Below, one piece after another: positions 1 through 9,414 of a stretch of DNA of 64,000 nt. The stretch comes from Idiomarina sp. Lineage in GTDB: Bacteria; Pseudomonadota; Gammaproteobacteria; Enterobacterales; Alteromonadaceae. The stretch covers positions 1 to 64,000 of the forward strand of contig JAIUMU010000003.1 in NCBI GenBank assembly GCA_022565355.1, in the 5' to 3' direction. Numbering within the stretch: the first letter of the stretch is position 1; each line of letters begins with the position of its first letter. A program made the position numbers and the translations under genes. The notes below the pieces were generated by a model. The model ran no database searches. It was not told the origin of the DNA and was given only the letters and a program-made list of their open reading frames with translations.

Positions 1-1176
1 AATCTTAGATACAACACCAGCGCCTACGGTACGGCCACCTTCGCGAATTGCGAAACGTAATCCGTCATCCATTGCGATTGGTGCAATCAGTTCAACTACG
101 AACTTGATGTTGTCACCAGGCATTACCATTTCTACGCCTTCTGGAAGCTCTACTGCACCAGTTACGTCAGTTGTACGGAAGTAGAACTGTGGACGGTAGC
201 CTTTGAAGAATGGAGTATGACGTCCACCTTCTTCTTTGCTCAATACATACACTTCAGCTTCAAACTTAGTGTGTGGAGTAATTGAACCTGGCTTCGCCAA
301 TACTTGGCCACGCTGAATATCTTCACGCTTAGTACCACGTAACAACGCACCAATGTTCTCACCTGCACGACCTTCGTCAAGCAACTTACGGAACATTTCT
401 ACGCCAGTTACGATAGTTTTCGTGGTGTCTTTCAAACCAACGATTGCTACTTCATCACCAGTGTTCACGATTCCGCGCTCTACACGACCTGTTACTACAG
501 TACCACGGCCTGAGATTGAGAATACGTCTTCGATTGGCATCAAGAATGGCTTATCGATATCACGCTCTGGCTCTGGAATATAAGAATCTAGGGCTTCTGC
601 AAGCTCTAAAATCTTACCTTCCCATGCTTCGTCGCCTTCCAATGCTTTCAATGCTGAACCTTGGATTACTGGCAAGTCGTCACCTGGGAAATCGTACTCA
701 GAAAGAAGTTCACGTACTTCCATCTCTACTAATTCCAACAACTCTTCGTCATCTACCATGTCGCACTTGTTCATGAATACTACGATGAACGGTACGCCTA
801 CCTGGCGTGATAACAAGATGTGCTCACGGGTTTGTGGCATTGGGCCATCTGTAGCAGCTACTACTAAGATAGCGCCGTCCATTTGCGCAGCACCGGTGAT
901 CATGTTTTTCACATAATCGGCGTGACCTGGGCAATCTACGTGTGCGTAGTGACGTGCTGGAGTATCGTACTCTACGTGTGAAGTAGAGATGGTGATACCA
1001 CGCGCTTTTTCTTCTGGCGCGTTATCGATTTGTGCGAAGTCACGAGCAGAGCCACCGTAGTGTTTCGCTAGGACAGATGTAATGGCCGCAGTCAGAGTAG
1101 TTTTACCGTGGTCAACGTGACCGATAGTACCTACGTTTACGTGCGGCTTAGAACGTTCAAACTTTGCTTTAGCCAT
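1..1176 (-). CDS. tuf: Elongation factor Tu, 3' end cut by window edge
   Basis: EF-Tu is the GTPase that carries aminoacyl-tRNA to the ribosome. The visible reading frame is 392 codons and reads to the family C-terminus ([12 protein letters not shown]), so only about two residues and the stop lie outside the window. The G-protein motifs are present: GHVDHGKT near residue 19, DCPGH near 81 and NKCD near 136. The ATG at 1176 is preceded by AGAGG. It is the last visible gene of a four-tRNA operon, the same order as E. coli thrU-tyrU-glyT-thrT-tufB, so it corresponds to tufB. A second tuf copy elsewhere is likely but cannot be seen here. Confidence 0.98.
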   Translation of the reverse strand, partial: MAKAKFERSKPHVNVGTIGHVDHGKTTLTAAITSVLAKHYGGSARDFAQIDNAPEEKARGITISTSHVEYDTPARHYAHVDCPGHADYVKNMITGAAQMDGAILVVAATDGPMPQTREHILLSRQVGVPFIVVFMNKCDMVDDEELLELVEMEVRELLSEYDFPGDDLPVIQGSALKALEGDEAWEGKILELAEALDSYIPEPERDIDKPFLMPIEDVFSISGRGTVVTGRVERGIVNTGDEVAIVGLKDTTKTIVTGVEMFRKLLDEGRAGENIGALLRGTKREDIQRGQVLAKPGSITPHTKFEAEVYVLSKEEGGRHTPFFKGYRPQFYFRTTDVTGAVELPEGVEMVMPGDNIKFVVELIAPIAMDDGLRFAIREGGRTVGAGVVSKI

Positions 1177-1291
1177 AACAGCCTCTCTTTCGAAACGCGC
1201 GGCGGACAATGTTCGCCAGTGCTTCATGATGTTTAAAATAAAAGTGTTTTTTTTACAACTAGGGGAGGTTTTCTTGAAACTGTAAATCAAC

Positions 1292-1367
1292 TGGTGCTGA
1301 TAGGCGGATTTGAACCGCCGACCTCACCCTTACCAAGGGTGCGCTCTACCGACTGAGCTATATCAGC
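1292..1367 (-). tRNA. thrT: tRNA-Thr (anticodon GGT)
   Basis: A 76-nt cloverleaf on the minus strand begins GCTGATATAGCTCAG and ends with an encoded CCA. The anticodon loop TTGGTAA gives GGT, and the TTCAAAT T-loop is intact. It is nearly identical to E. coli thrT and is the last tRNA before tuf, about 115 nt upstream of it. Confidence 0.97.
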
Positions 1368-1382
1368 AACACAAATTTGATA

Positions 1383-1457
<75 letters not shown>

Positions 1458-1496
1458 GATCAGATTCAGGGCTACCTCGGACCTAATCAGAAAAAA

Positions 1497-1581
1497 TGGT
1501 GGAGGGGGCAGGATTCGAACCTGCGAAGGCTGAGCCGTCAGATTTACAGTCTGATCCCTTTGGCCACTCGGGAACCCCTCC
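1497..1581 (-). tRNA. tyrU: tRNA-Tyr (anticodon GTA)
   Basis: An 85-nt class II tRNA with a long variable arm starts GGAGGGGTTCCCGAGTGG, has anticodon loop CTGTAAA (GTA) and carries an encoded CCA. It is the second tRNA of the operon, matching E. coli tyrU. Confidence 0.97.
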
Positions 1582-1601
1582 ACGAGTTTTTTTCTAAAAA
1601 A

Positions 1602-1677
<76 letters not shown>

Positions 1678-1691
1678 GCCACCGTTTAGGT

Positions 1692-1727
1692 GGAGCGCAT
1701 TCTAGGGTATTGATTAGGGTCTTGCAA
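1692..1727 (-). promoter_or_regulatory. Stringent-type promoter of the tRNA-tuf operon
   Basis: On the minus strand TTGCAA (1722-1727) and TAGAAT (1699-1704) are separated by exactly 17 bp. An A/T-rich UP-like stretch lies just upstream at 1741-1760. The discriminator directly after the -10 box reads GCGC, the G/C-rich type linked to ppGpp/DksA repression of stable RNA promoters. Transcription would start near 1692, about 15 nt before the first tRNA. Confidence 0.85.
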
Positions 1728-1788
1728 CCTCGAATGCGCAATTTTTTGATTTTTTTTATCTGACTGCTTAAATTTTAAGACATCAGAT

Positions 1789-1814
1789 TAAAAAAACAGC
1801 TTTGTAAGCCTGTT
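1789..1814 (-). terminator. Probable terminator of purA
   Basis: On the minus strand, 16 nt after the purA stop, an imperfect hairpin (AACA/TGTT and GCTT/AAGC with one bulged G, loop ACA) is followed by a run of about seven T. It separates purA from the tRNA operon promoter. Confidence 0.6.
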
Positions 1815-1829
1815 ATCTAACCAGTTACA

Positions 1830-3140
<1,311 letters not shown>

Positions 3141-3188
3141 TCACACGTTAGATGTATGGACGCTGGTATGGCGGTGATTTAAGCGGCG

Positions 3189-3216
3189 ATTCTAGCAGAA
3201 AGCGCCGCTTTTGCAG
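3189..3216 (-). promoter_or_regulatory. Candidate purA promoter
   Basis: On the minus strand a good -10 box TAGAAT (3189-3194) lies 16 bp downstream of a weak -35 box CTGCAA (3211-3216). Both are embedded in a G/C-rich inverted repeat, with arms at 3181-3188 and 3203-3210. A start near 3182 would give a leader of about 54 nt. The hairpin could alternatively mark the end of the upstream gene, but it lacks a T-run on this strand. Confidence 0.4.
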
Positions 3217-3249
3217 AGCGATTTTTAAACGCAATATCGAAAAGGTTGC

Positions 3250-4413
3250 TCAACCCTGTATTTTTCTAAAATCTTCAGGGGTTTGATACAAAGCAAAGCC
3301 AAAGCGTAATCGCCTATCGCGATAATCAGTGGCAACGCCTTGTGCTTTCAGGCGATCCGCCAGTTCGCTCACTACCTCTGCACTGGCTAATTCAAAGGTA
3401 TAAAAATGGCCGTGCTGGTAGCTGCCACTTGCGCAATTACCGGTAACCAGATTACTACGATTTAAATGGGCATGGTTGAGCGTATCAATATGCTCTAAAA
3501 ACGCCTGCTGCAGTGTTTCGATATAGCGGTGCCGAGCTGCTGTAGGTAACTTTTCATCACGCCATAATGCAAACACTGCATTCAAGCGATAGGCGGCGGT
3601 GAAATCCATTGTGGCACCCGCAAAGCGCATACCATTCTGCGCATACTCTACGGCCCCACCTTGCGGCTTTGCTAGGCCGGCGAAATCAGCAAACCAACCC
3701 GTATACTCCGGCCGTAAGCTACACCCTTTCGGTACCACGGCAAAACACATGCCTTCGCCACCCTGCGCGTATTTATATGCGCCTGCAAGATAGAATATGC
3801 GTTCTTCGTAAGGGCTCCAATCGGTAGGTAAAGCACAAAAACCGTGATAACCATCCACCACAATCAGTGTTTCCCGATCGTGCACCGCGCTAATCCATTG
3901 CTCTGGCTCTGGCGCTACTACACCACTGTTATAAAACACCTGGCTAATAAAAATAAGCTGCCATGATTGTGCCCCAACGGCATCACGCCAACGCTCTGCG
4001 AAGGTAGCATAGGGCTGACAAGGAACAACCTCTAAGTGCACGTTACCGCGCTCGAGAATGCGTCGGCTTTGCCGGTTGAAGCTATGAAATTCACCATCGG
4101 TGGTTAAAATATGCAACGGCTGTTTGGCATCAAACACGCTTAAGAAACGATACACAAACTCATGAGTATTCGGCGCAAATACAATTTGCTCCGGATCACT
4201 TAGATGCAACTCAGTGGCTATATTATGCTGTAGCTCCGGGATTTTAGTACTAAAGAAATAGCCCCACTTTTCGTCAGCATAGCGCGCCGAATCATCCCAA
4301 TACTCAAGCTGAGCTTGGCGGGTTACATCGGGCCAATAATAATGGCTATGTGGCGCGCAATGCAGCAGGTTTGGCCGTGCATTGAGAAAGTGTTGGTACA
4401 AGTGCTGATACAT
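3250..4413 (-). CDS. PLP-dependent class V aminotransferase-like protein
   Basis: A 387-aa fold-type I PLP enzyme related to class V aminotransferases, cysteine desulfurases and kynureninases. The probable Schiff-base lysine is in the AGAYKYAQGGEG motif near residue 231; the preceding VVDGYHGFCALP motif supplies the Asp and His that contact the cofactor. The N-terminus LLHCAPHSHYYWPDVTR resembles the substrate-entry region of kynureninase-like proteins. Its substrate cannot be assigned: no kynurenine, NAD or Fe-S genes are adjacent. It sits between hflC and purA, which are normally closer neighbours, and a terminator separates it from hflC, so it is probably transcribed alone. Confidence 0.8.
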   Translation of the reverse strand: MYQHLYQHFLNARPNLLHCAPHSHYYWPDVTRQAQLEYWDDSARYADEKWGYFFSTKIPELQHNIATELHLSDPEQIVFAPNTHEFVYRFLSVFDAKQPLHILTTDGEFHSFNRQSRRILERGNVHLEVVPCQPYATFAERWRDAVGAQSWQLIFISQVFYNSGVVAPEPEQWISAVHDRETLIVVDGYHGFCALPTDWSPYEERIFYLAGAYKYAQGGEGMCFAVVPKGCSLRPEYTGWFADFAGLAKPQGGAVEYAQNGMRFAGATMDFTAAYRLNAVFALWRDEKLPTAARHRYIETLQQAFLEHIDTLNHAHLNRSNLVTGNCASGSYQHGHFYTFELASAEVVSELADRLKAQGVATDYRDRRLRFGFALYQTPEDFRKIQG

Positions 4414-4450
4414 ATGCAGCTCCGTTTTTTCTTTATCCTAATACGTTTCC

Positions 4451-4478
4451 ATAAAAAACGGGAGCCGCAGCTCCCGTT
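4451..4478 (-). terminator. Terminator at the end of the hfq-hflKC operon
   Basis: A perfect 9-bp stem (AACGGGAGC/GCTCCCGTT, loop CGCA) is followed on the minus strand by TTTTTTAT. It lies 26 nt after the hflC stop and ends the long superoperon. The T-rich flank on the plus strand is weaker. Confidence 0.85.
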
Positions 4479-4503
4479 ATTTTATCCATACTCAGTAACA
4501 ACC

Positions 4504-5391
4504 TTAATTACTTGTCACTGACATCTGATTAAAGTACTTAAAGAAATCACTATCAGGGCTTAATACGAGTACGCTATCACCATCGCCGAAGCTTGCAGTA
4601 TATGCCTCTAAGCTACGAATAAAGGCAAAGAACTCCGGATCTTGACCGTAAGTTTCCGCATAAATCCGAGCTGCTTCTGCATCACCTTCACCACGAATTT
4701 GGCGCGCTTCACGTTCTGCATCAGCAATCATTACCGTTACTCGTGCATCAATATCAGCGCGAATAATTTCTGCTTGCTCTCTACCTTCTGAACGATGCTC
4801 ACGGGCTACAGCGTTACGCTCTGCTCGCATACGCTCGTAGATGGCAGTACTTACTTCGGTTGGCAAGTTAATTTGCTTAACCCGCACATCCAATACCTGA
4901 ATACCCAAATCATCTGAGCTTTGCGACGCTTGAATCAATGCTTGTTCCATTAACTCATCACGCTCACCCGATACGATATCGCGGATAGTACGCGCACCAA
5001 ACTCGGCGCGTAAGCCGGTATTAATACGGCGCATTAGCAGATCTTCAGCTTGCTGTTGGTTACCACCACCAGTAGAAAGATAGTATTTTGCAAAATCTTC
5101 GATACGCCATTTCACAAAGGCATCAACGATCAAATCTTTCTTTTCACTAGTGATGAAACGATCGGCTTCGCCATCTAACGTTTTGATACGAGCATCAAGT
5201 TTAATAATGCGTTCGATGAACGGTACTTTAAAGTGTAAACCCGGCTCATAAACAATTGGCATGCCTTGTTCATCTTGGGCTACTTTACCGAATCGAACTA
5301 CGATACCGCGCTCACCTTCAACTACTGTAAACAATGACGAATAGCCTAGCAGCGCGAGTAAAACAACGATTACAACTGATAAATTTTTCAT
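4504..5391 (-). CDS. hflC: Protease modulator HflC (SPFH/band 7)
   Basis: HflC pairs with HflK in a large periplasm-facing membrane assembly that surrounds FtsH and limits its proteolysis. The 295-aa protein has one N-terminal membrane anchor (residues 4-22), then a band 7 domain beginning VEGERGIVVRFGK, then an Ala/Glu/Arg-rich helical segment (ERMRAERNAVAREHRSEG) typical of stomatin-like proteins. The length fits, given that E. coli HflC is 334 aa and family members vary. The start lies 3 nt after the hflK stop, so the two are translationally linked. It is the last gene before the operon terminator. Confidence 0.96.
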   Translation of the reverse strand: MKNLSVVIVVLLALLGYSSLFTVVEGERGIVVRFGKVAQDEQGMPIVYEPGLHFKVPFIERIIKLDARIKTLDGEADRFITSEKKDLIVDAFVKWRIEDFAKYYLSTGGGNQQQAEDLLMRRINTGLRAEFGARTIRDIVSGERDELMEQALIQASQSSDDLGIQVLDVRVKQINLPTEVSTAIYERMRAERNAVAREHRSEGREQAEIIRADIDARVTVMIADAEREARQIRGEGDAEAARIYAETYGQDPEFFAFIRSLEAYTASFGDGDSVLVLSPDSDFFKYFNQMSVTSN

Positions 5392-5394
5392 CGC

Positions 5395-6576
5395 TTAGTT
5401 ACCTCCGCGTGGGGTGAAACGAGTGCTGGTGCGGCTCGTTTCTTGCTGGCTAGAACTGGAAGCTTGCCCTGGTGTATTCTGCCCATTCTGCCCTTGCGTT
5501 GGCAAAATTGGCGCCTGTGGGCGCACTGCGCGGTTATGCTGCTCTAATATCTTATCAAGTGGTAGGTACATCATTTGATTGCCACCTTCTACATCGATAA
5601 ATATCTTCGCGTTATTCGCATAAATTCTTTCTAGCGTTTCTAAGAAAATCCGCTGCCGAGTAACTTCTGGAGCCAATTGGTACTGCGGTAATAACTCGTT
5701 GAAACGTGCCGTTTCACCAAGCGCGCGAAGTGCCATTTGCTCTTTATAGGCTTGTGCTTCTTGTTGCAAACGACGCACTCTACCACGAGCTGTAGGCTCT
5801 ATTTCCCGAGCATAAGCTTCGGCTTCACGAACAAACCGCTCTTGGTCTTCTTGCGCACGAATTGCATCATCGAAAGCATCACGAACTTCTTCTGGTGGGC
5901 GTGCGCCCTGGAAGTTAACGTCGATAACCTGAATACCCACGCCATAGCGCTCGGTTAAGCGATCGATGATTTCCCAAGTTTGTTGGCGAATTTCTTCTCG
6001 CCCAACGGTAAGGATGTTATCCATCGTGTTGTGGCCGATTACATAACGTAAGGCACTGTCGGTAACCTGCGATAGGCTCGAATCTGGTGCTTCAACATTG
6101 TACAGGTAAGCACGTGCATTTGTTACGCGATACTGAACTGCTAGCTCTACCCGCACCACGTTTTCATCTTCAGTAAGCATGAAACCTGCAGTTTGTTGCG
6201 AGCGAACGTTGTTCACATCAACGTTACTTACTTGATCAATGAATACCGGACGCCAATGTAAGCCTGAGCCTACTTCAGCATGGTACGCGCCAAATCGAAG
6301 TACTACACCACGTTCTGCTTCTTTTACAGTGTAAAAGCCAGCGATAAACCAAATTATCACAACTAAGCCGAGCACGAGGCCCACTACTTTTTTTGGTATA
6401 CCGGCACCACTTCCACTGCTACCACCTTGGCCGCCTTTGCCGCCAAGCCCTAACTTACCCATGATATTGCGCAAAGCTTCATCAAGATCAGGTGGCCCCT
6501 GATCTCTACCACCTTGAGGTTTATTTCCCCATGGATCTTTATCTTTGCCACTATTTCCCGGTTGATTCCAGGCCAT
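5395..6576 (-). CDS. hflK: Protease modulator HflK (SPFH/band 7)
   Basis: Partner of HflC in the FtsH-associated membrane complex. The start is set at the ATG at 6576 (MAWNQPGNSG), preceded by GGAG at 7-nt spacing, giving 393 aa. An upstream in-frame extension of five codons is less likely. The N-terminus is a Gly/Asp-rich cytoplasmic tail (PWGNKPQGGRDQGPPDLDE) typical of HflK. A single membrane span near residues 65-85 follows, then the band 7 domain from about residue 90 and a helical region. The C-terminus is rich in Gln, Ser and Gly and likely disordered. Confidence 0.96.
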   Translation of the reverse strand: MAWNQPGNSGKDKDPWGNKPQGGRDQGPPDLDEALRNIMGKLGLGGKGGQGGSSGSGAGIPKKVVGLVLGLVVIIWFIAGFYTVKEAERGVVLRFGAYHAEVGSGLHWRPVFIDQVSNVDVNNVRSQQTAGFMLTEDENVVRVELAVQYRVTNARAYLYNVEAPDSSLSQVTDSALRYVIGHNTMDNILTVGREEIRQQTWEIIDRLTERYGVGIQVIDVNFQGARPPEEVRDAFDDAIRAQEDQERFVREAEAYAREIEPTARGRVRRLQQEAQAYKEQMALRALGETARFNELLPQYQLAPEVTRQRIFLETLERIYANNAKIFIDVEGGNQMMYLPLDKILEQHNRAVRPQAPILPTQGQNGQNTPGQASSSSQQETSRTSTRFTPRGGN

Positions 6577-6621
6577 TGATAACTCCAGCAAATGCTCTTT
6601 GGTTTAAACTAGTGCGATAGC

Positions 6622-7905
6622 CTAACACAAACTGTTGGTTAACCCATCGCCATATTCTTTCAGTAATCGCTGCCATTCTACGACAGGAACACGCACTGAT
6701 ACTAGCACATCTCCGTCTTTCTGTGGATGCTCTTCCGTAACACACTGAAGCGCGTATAACTTACTACGTAACTTACCTTGATTTGGGCCCAATCGCAGGG
6801 TTTCAATCATTAGTTTAGATACCAGCAGATCATGTAGCGCTTCTCGCAGCAGATCAATCCCTGCACCTGTTTGTGCAGAAAGCCACACTTCAGTAGGTTT
6901 ACCCTCATCATCGCGAATAATTCGCGGCGTAATATCCGCTACTAGATCTACTTTATTCATTACTAGTAACTGCGGAACTTCGCTGGCAGCTATTTCGGTA
7001 AGAACTTTATCAACTTCGAAACGGTTCTCCACCATGCGTTCATCGTGGCAATCCATAACATGTAGCAATAGCTCTGCATCACGCGTTTCTTGTAAGGTGG
7101 CTTTAAAAGCTGCCACCAAATCATGGGGTAAATGCCGAATAAAACCCACCGTATCGGCGAGAATCACTGCACCTACATCGGGCAATTCGTATTTGCGCAA
7201 TGTTGGATCGAGCGTAGCGAACAATTGGTCTGCCGCATACACATCACTGCCGGTTAAGCGATTAAAAAGGGTTGATTTGCCCGCATTGGTATAGCCCACC
7301 AAGGCCAACGTTGGAATTTCTGCACGTTGCCGGCTTCTACGCCCCTGCTCTCGTTGCTTCGATACTTTTTCTAAACGCGCGAGAATATTCTTGATGCGCC
7401 CACGAATTAATCGGCGATCGGTTTCGAGCTGGGTTTCACCCGGGCCACGTAAGCCAATACCACCTTTCTGCCGCTCTAAATGAGTCCAGCCACGAATTAA
7501 TCGCGTAGAAATATGCCGCAATTGCGCGAGCTCAACTTGCAGCTTACCTTCATGAGTACGCGCTCGTTGCGCAAAAATATCTAAGATTAGCCCGGTGCGA
7601 TCAAGCACACGGCATTTCACTTCACGTTCAATATTACGCTCTTGCGAAGGCGAAAGTCGATGGTTGAAAATAACTATTTCAGCGCCTGTTGCTTGCACTA
7701 ATGCAGCCACTTCTTCGGTTTTACCCGAGCCAATAAACAGCCGTGCATCCGGGGAATGTCGTGAGGTGGTAATCACACCAACGGATTCAACACCTGCCGA
7801 GGAAACTAATAATTTTAACTCTTCGAGATCTTCCCGTGCCGATTCATTTGGAAATTCCACATGAACCAACACGGCCTGCTCGCCACCTTCATACCGCTCA
7901 AACAA
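6622..7905 (-). CDS. hflX: Ribosome-associated GTPase HflX
   Basis: HflX splits stalled or heat-damaged ribosomes. The 427-aa protein has the family N-terminal domain (MFERYEGGEQAVLVHVEF), a coiled linker with the GGIGLRGPGETQLE signature, and a G domain with GYTNAGKS (Walker A), DTVGFIRHLP (G3) and NKVD (G4). The initiation codon is TTG at 7905, preceded by AGGAG at 8-nt spacing. The next residues align with the E. coli start MFDRY, so the rare start looks genuine. It follows hfq by 38 nt. Confidence 0.96.
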   Translation of the reverse strand: MFERYEGGEQAVLVHVEFPNESAREDLEELKLLVSSAGVESVGVITTSRHSPDARLFIGSGKTEEVAALVQATGAEIVIFNHRLSPSQERNIEREVKCRVLDRTGLILDIFAQRARTHEGKLQVELAQLRHISTRLIRGWTHLERQKGGIGLRGPGETQLETDRRLIRGRIKNILARLEKVSKQREQGRRSRQRAEIPTLALVGYTNAGKSTLFNRLTGSDVYAADQLFATLDPTLRKYELPDVGAVILADTVGFIRHLPHDLVAAFKATLQETRDAELLLHVMDCHDERMVENRFEVDKVLTEIAASEVPQLLVMNKVDLVADITPRIIRDDEGKPTEVWLSAQTGAGIDLLREALHDLLVSKLMIETLRLGPNQGKLRSKLYALQCVTEEHPQKDGDVLVSVRVPVVEWQRLLKEYGDGLTNSLC

Positions 7906-7943
7906 GCAAGCCGCTCCTTCACTGTTCGCTTTTGAACAGTATA

Positions 7944-8189
7944 TTATTCGATATCTTCAGTACCATTTGTTGGCGGATATTGGCTTGGCGTACGCGCCGG
8001 AACCACTGTAGAGATCGCATGTTTATACACCATCTGGCTAACCGTATTTTTTAGTAGCACAACAAATTGATCAAACGATTCAACTTGCCCCTGCAACTTA
8101 ATACCATTCACCAAGTAAATCGAAACCGGTATTCTTTCCCGACGCAGCGCGTTCAAAAAAGGGTCTTGTAAGGTTTGCCCTTTCGCCAT
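7944..8189 (-). CDS. hfq: RNA chaperone Hfq
   Basis: Hfq is a hexameric Sm-like protein that pairs small RNAs with their mRNA targets. At 81 aa it has the conserved core [20 protein letters not shown], the Sm1 region ([13 protein letters not shown]) and the Sm2 motif YKHAIS. The C-terminal tail is short and acidic (NGTEDIE), shorter than in E. coli. A strong AGGAG lies 7 nt before the ATG. A 233-nt gap separates it from miaA and probably carries its own promoter, though I could not pin one down. Confidence 0.98.
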   Translation of the reverse strand: MAKGQTLQDPFLNALRRERIPVSIYLVNGIKLQGQVESFDQFVVLLKNTVSQMVYKHAISTVVPARTPSQYPPTNGTEDIE

Positions 8190-8422
8190 GGTTTGGCTCC
8201 TTTATGTTATTAGTATTGTTGCGGCCGCCATTACCTAAATCTTGCTCCGCTTTCCATGCAAATTCGCATTCTCACTTGCACATAGTTAAACACTATATGG
8301 GCACAAAACGCTGCGAATGCAAGTTAGTGTAGCAGCAAATTTAAATTTTAGTCCAATCACTTACAATGAGTATCGGCATTCGCAGTGAAATTCTTAAACA
8401 AACAAAAAATCAGACGAGCAAG

Positions 8423-9397
8423 TTAATCAGATAACCACGCTTCTGGTGCTAGTGGTTCTGCCGAAAGCGCTGCGATTGCCTGATCGTTAATGTCAGCTTG
8501 CAACGGATTTAACCACGTGAGGCCACGCCACGAACGTAACCAGGTTATTTGCCGTTTCGCTAACTGGCGAGTAGCAATAATAGCTCGCTCAATCATTTCT
8601 TCGTGGCTCATTTCACCATCTAAGTATTGCCACATTTGCCGATAGCCAACAGAGCGCATAGACGGTAAATCAAGATGCAAATCCCCCCGCGCTCGCAGTG
8701 CTACTACCTCTTGCTCAAAACCAGCAGCAATCATCATGTGAAACCGTTTAGCGATATTCTCATGCAATTGGCTTCGTTCTGGTGGCCCTACTGCAATTTG
8801 CCAAGTAGGCAATGGTAACCCGGGTTGTTGGCGCTGAGTTAATGCCGTTAGCGATTTGCCGCTAATGGCAAATACCTCTAACGCGCGCAACAGGCGTTGT
8901 GGATCATTCGGATGTATTCTTTTCGCGGCAACAGCATCAATTTTTTGCAGGCGCTCATGCAATGCTAGCCAACCGTGCTGTTCTGCATCATCTTGCAATT
9001 GCTTGCGCACCTCAGGATCTGCGGCAGGCAACGCCGATAATCCTGCTAATAGAGCTCGATAGTAAAGCATAGTACCGCCCACCAAGAGCGGTATATTGCC
9101 GCGCTCACGAATGCGATTAATCAGCTGCAATGCATCGGTGCGAAAATTCGCTGCAGAGTATATCTCGGCAGGATCGCAAATATTAATTAAGTGGTGAGGG
9201 CAGGTTTCTAGCTCCTCTCGCGTTGGCTTTGCCGTACCGATATCCATTTCACGATAAATCAATGCTGAATCCACACTAACCAACTCAACAGGAAGTTGCT
9301 TCGCAAGCGCCATAGCTAAAGCTGTTTTACCCGCAGCAGTTGGCCCGCTGAGGCAAATCACTCCCTGCTGTAAATGTTCTACTAGCGCTGCATTCAT
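8423..9397 (-). CDS. miaA: tRNA dimethylallyltransferase
   Basis: MiaA transfers the dimethylallyl group to A37 of tRNAs reading UNN codons, the first step to ms2i6A. At 324 aa it has the P-loop GPTAAGKT near residues 18-25, the [16 protein letters not shown] motif and [13 protein letters not shown], all diagnostic. It starts 17 nt after the mutL stop. The order mutL-miaA-hfq is the standard gammaproteobacterial one. Confidence 0.97.
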   Translation of the reverse strand: MNAALVEHLQQGVICLSGPTAAGKTALAMALAKQLPVELVSVDSALIYREMDIGTAKPTREELETCPHHLINICDPAEIYSAANFRTDALQLINRIRERGNIPLLVGGTMLYYRALLAGLSALPAADPEVRKQLQDDAEQHGWLALHERLQKIDAVAAKRIHPNDPQRLLRALEVFAISGKSLTALTQRQQPGLPLPTWQIAVGPPERSQLHENIAKRFHMMIAAGFEQEVVALRARGDLHLDLPSMRSVGYRQMWQYLDGEMSHEEMIERAIIATRQLAKRQITWLRSWRGLTWLNPLQADINDQAIAALSAEPLAPEAWLSD

Positions 9398-9414
9398 TCG
9401 CTACTACTCTTGGG

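Noticed and set aside
3225..3245. Possible PurR site upstream of purA
   Set aside because: Only the ACGCAA half is present; the other half does not match.
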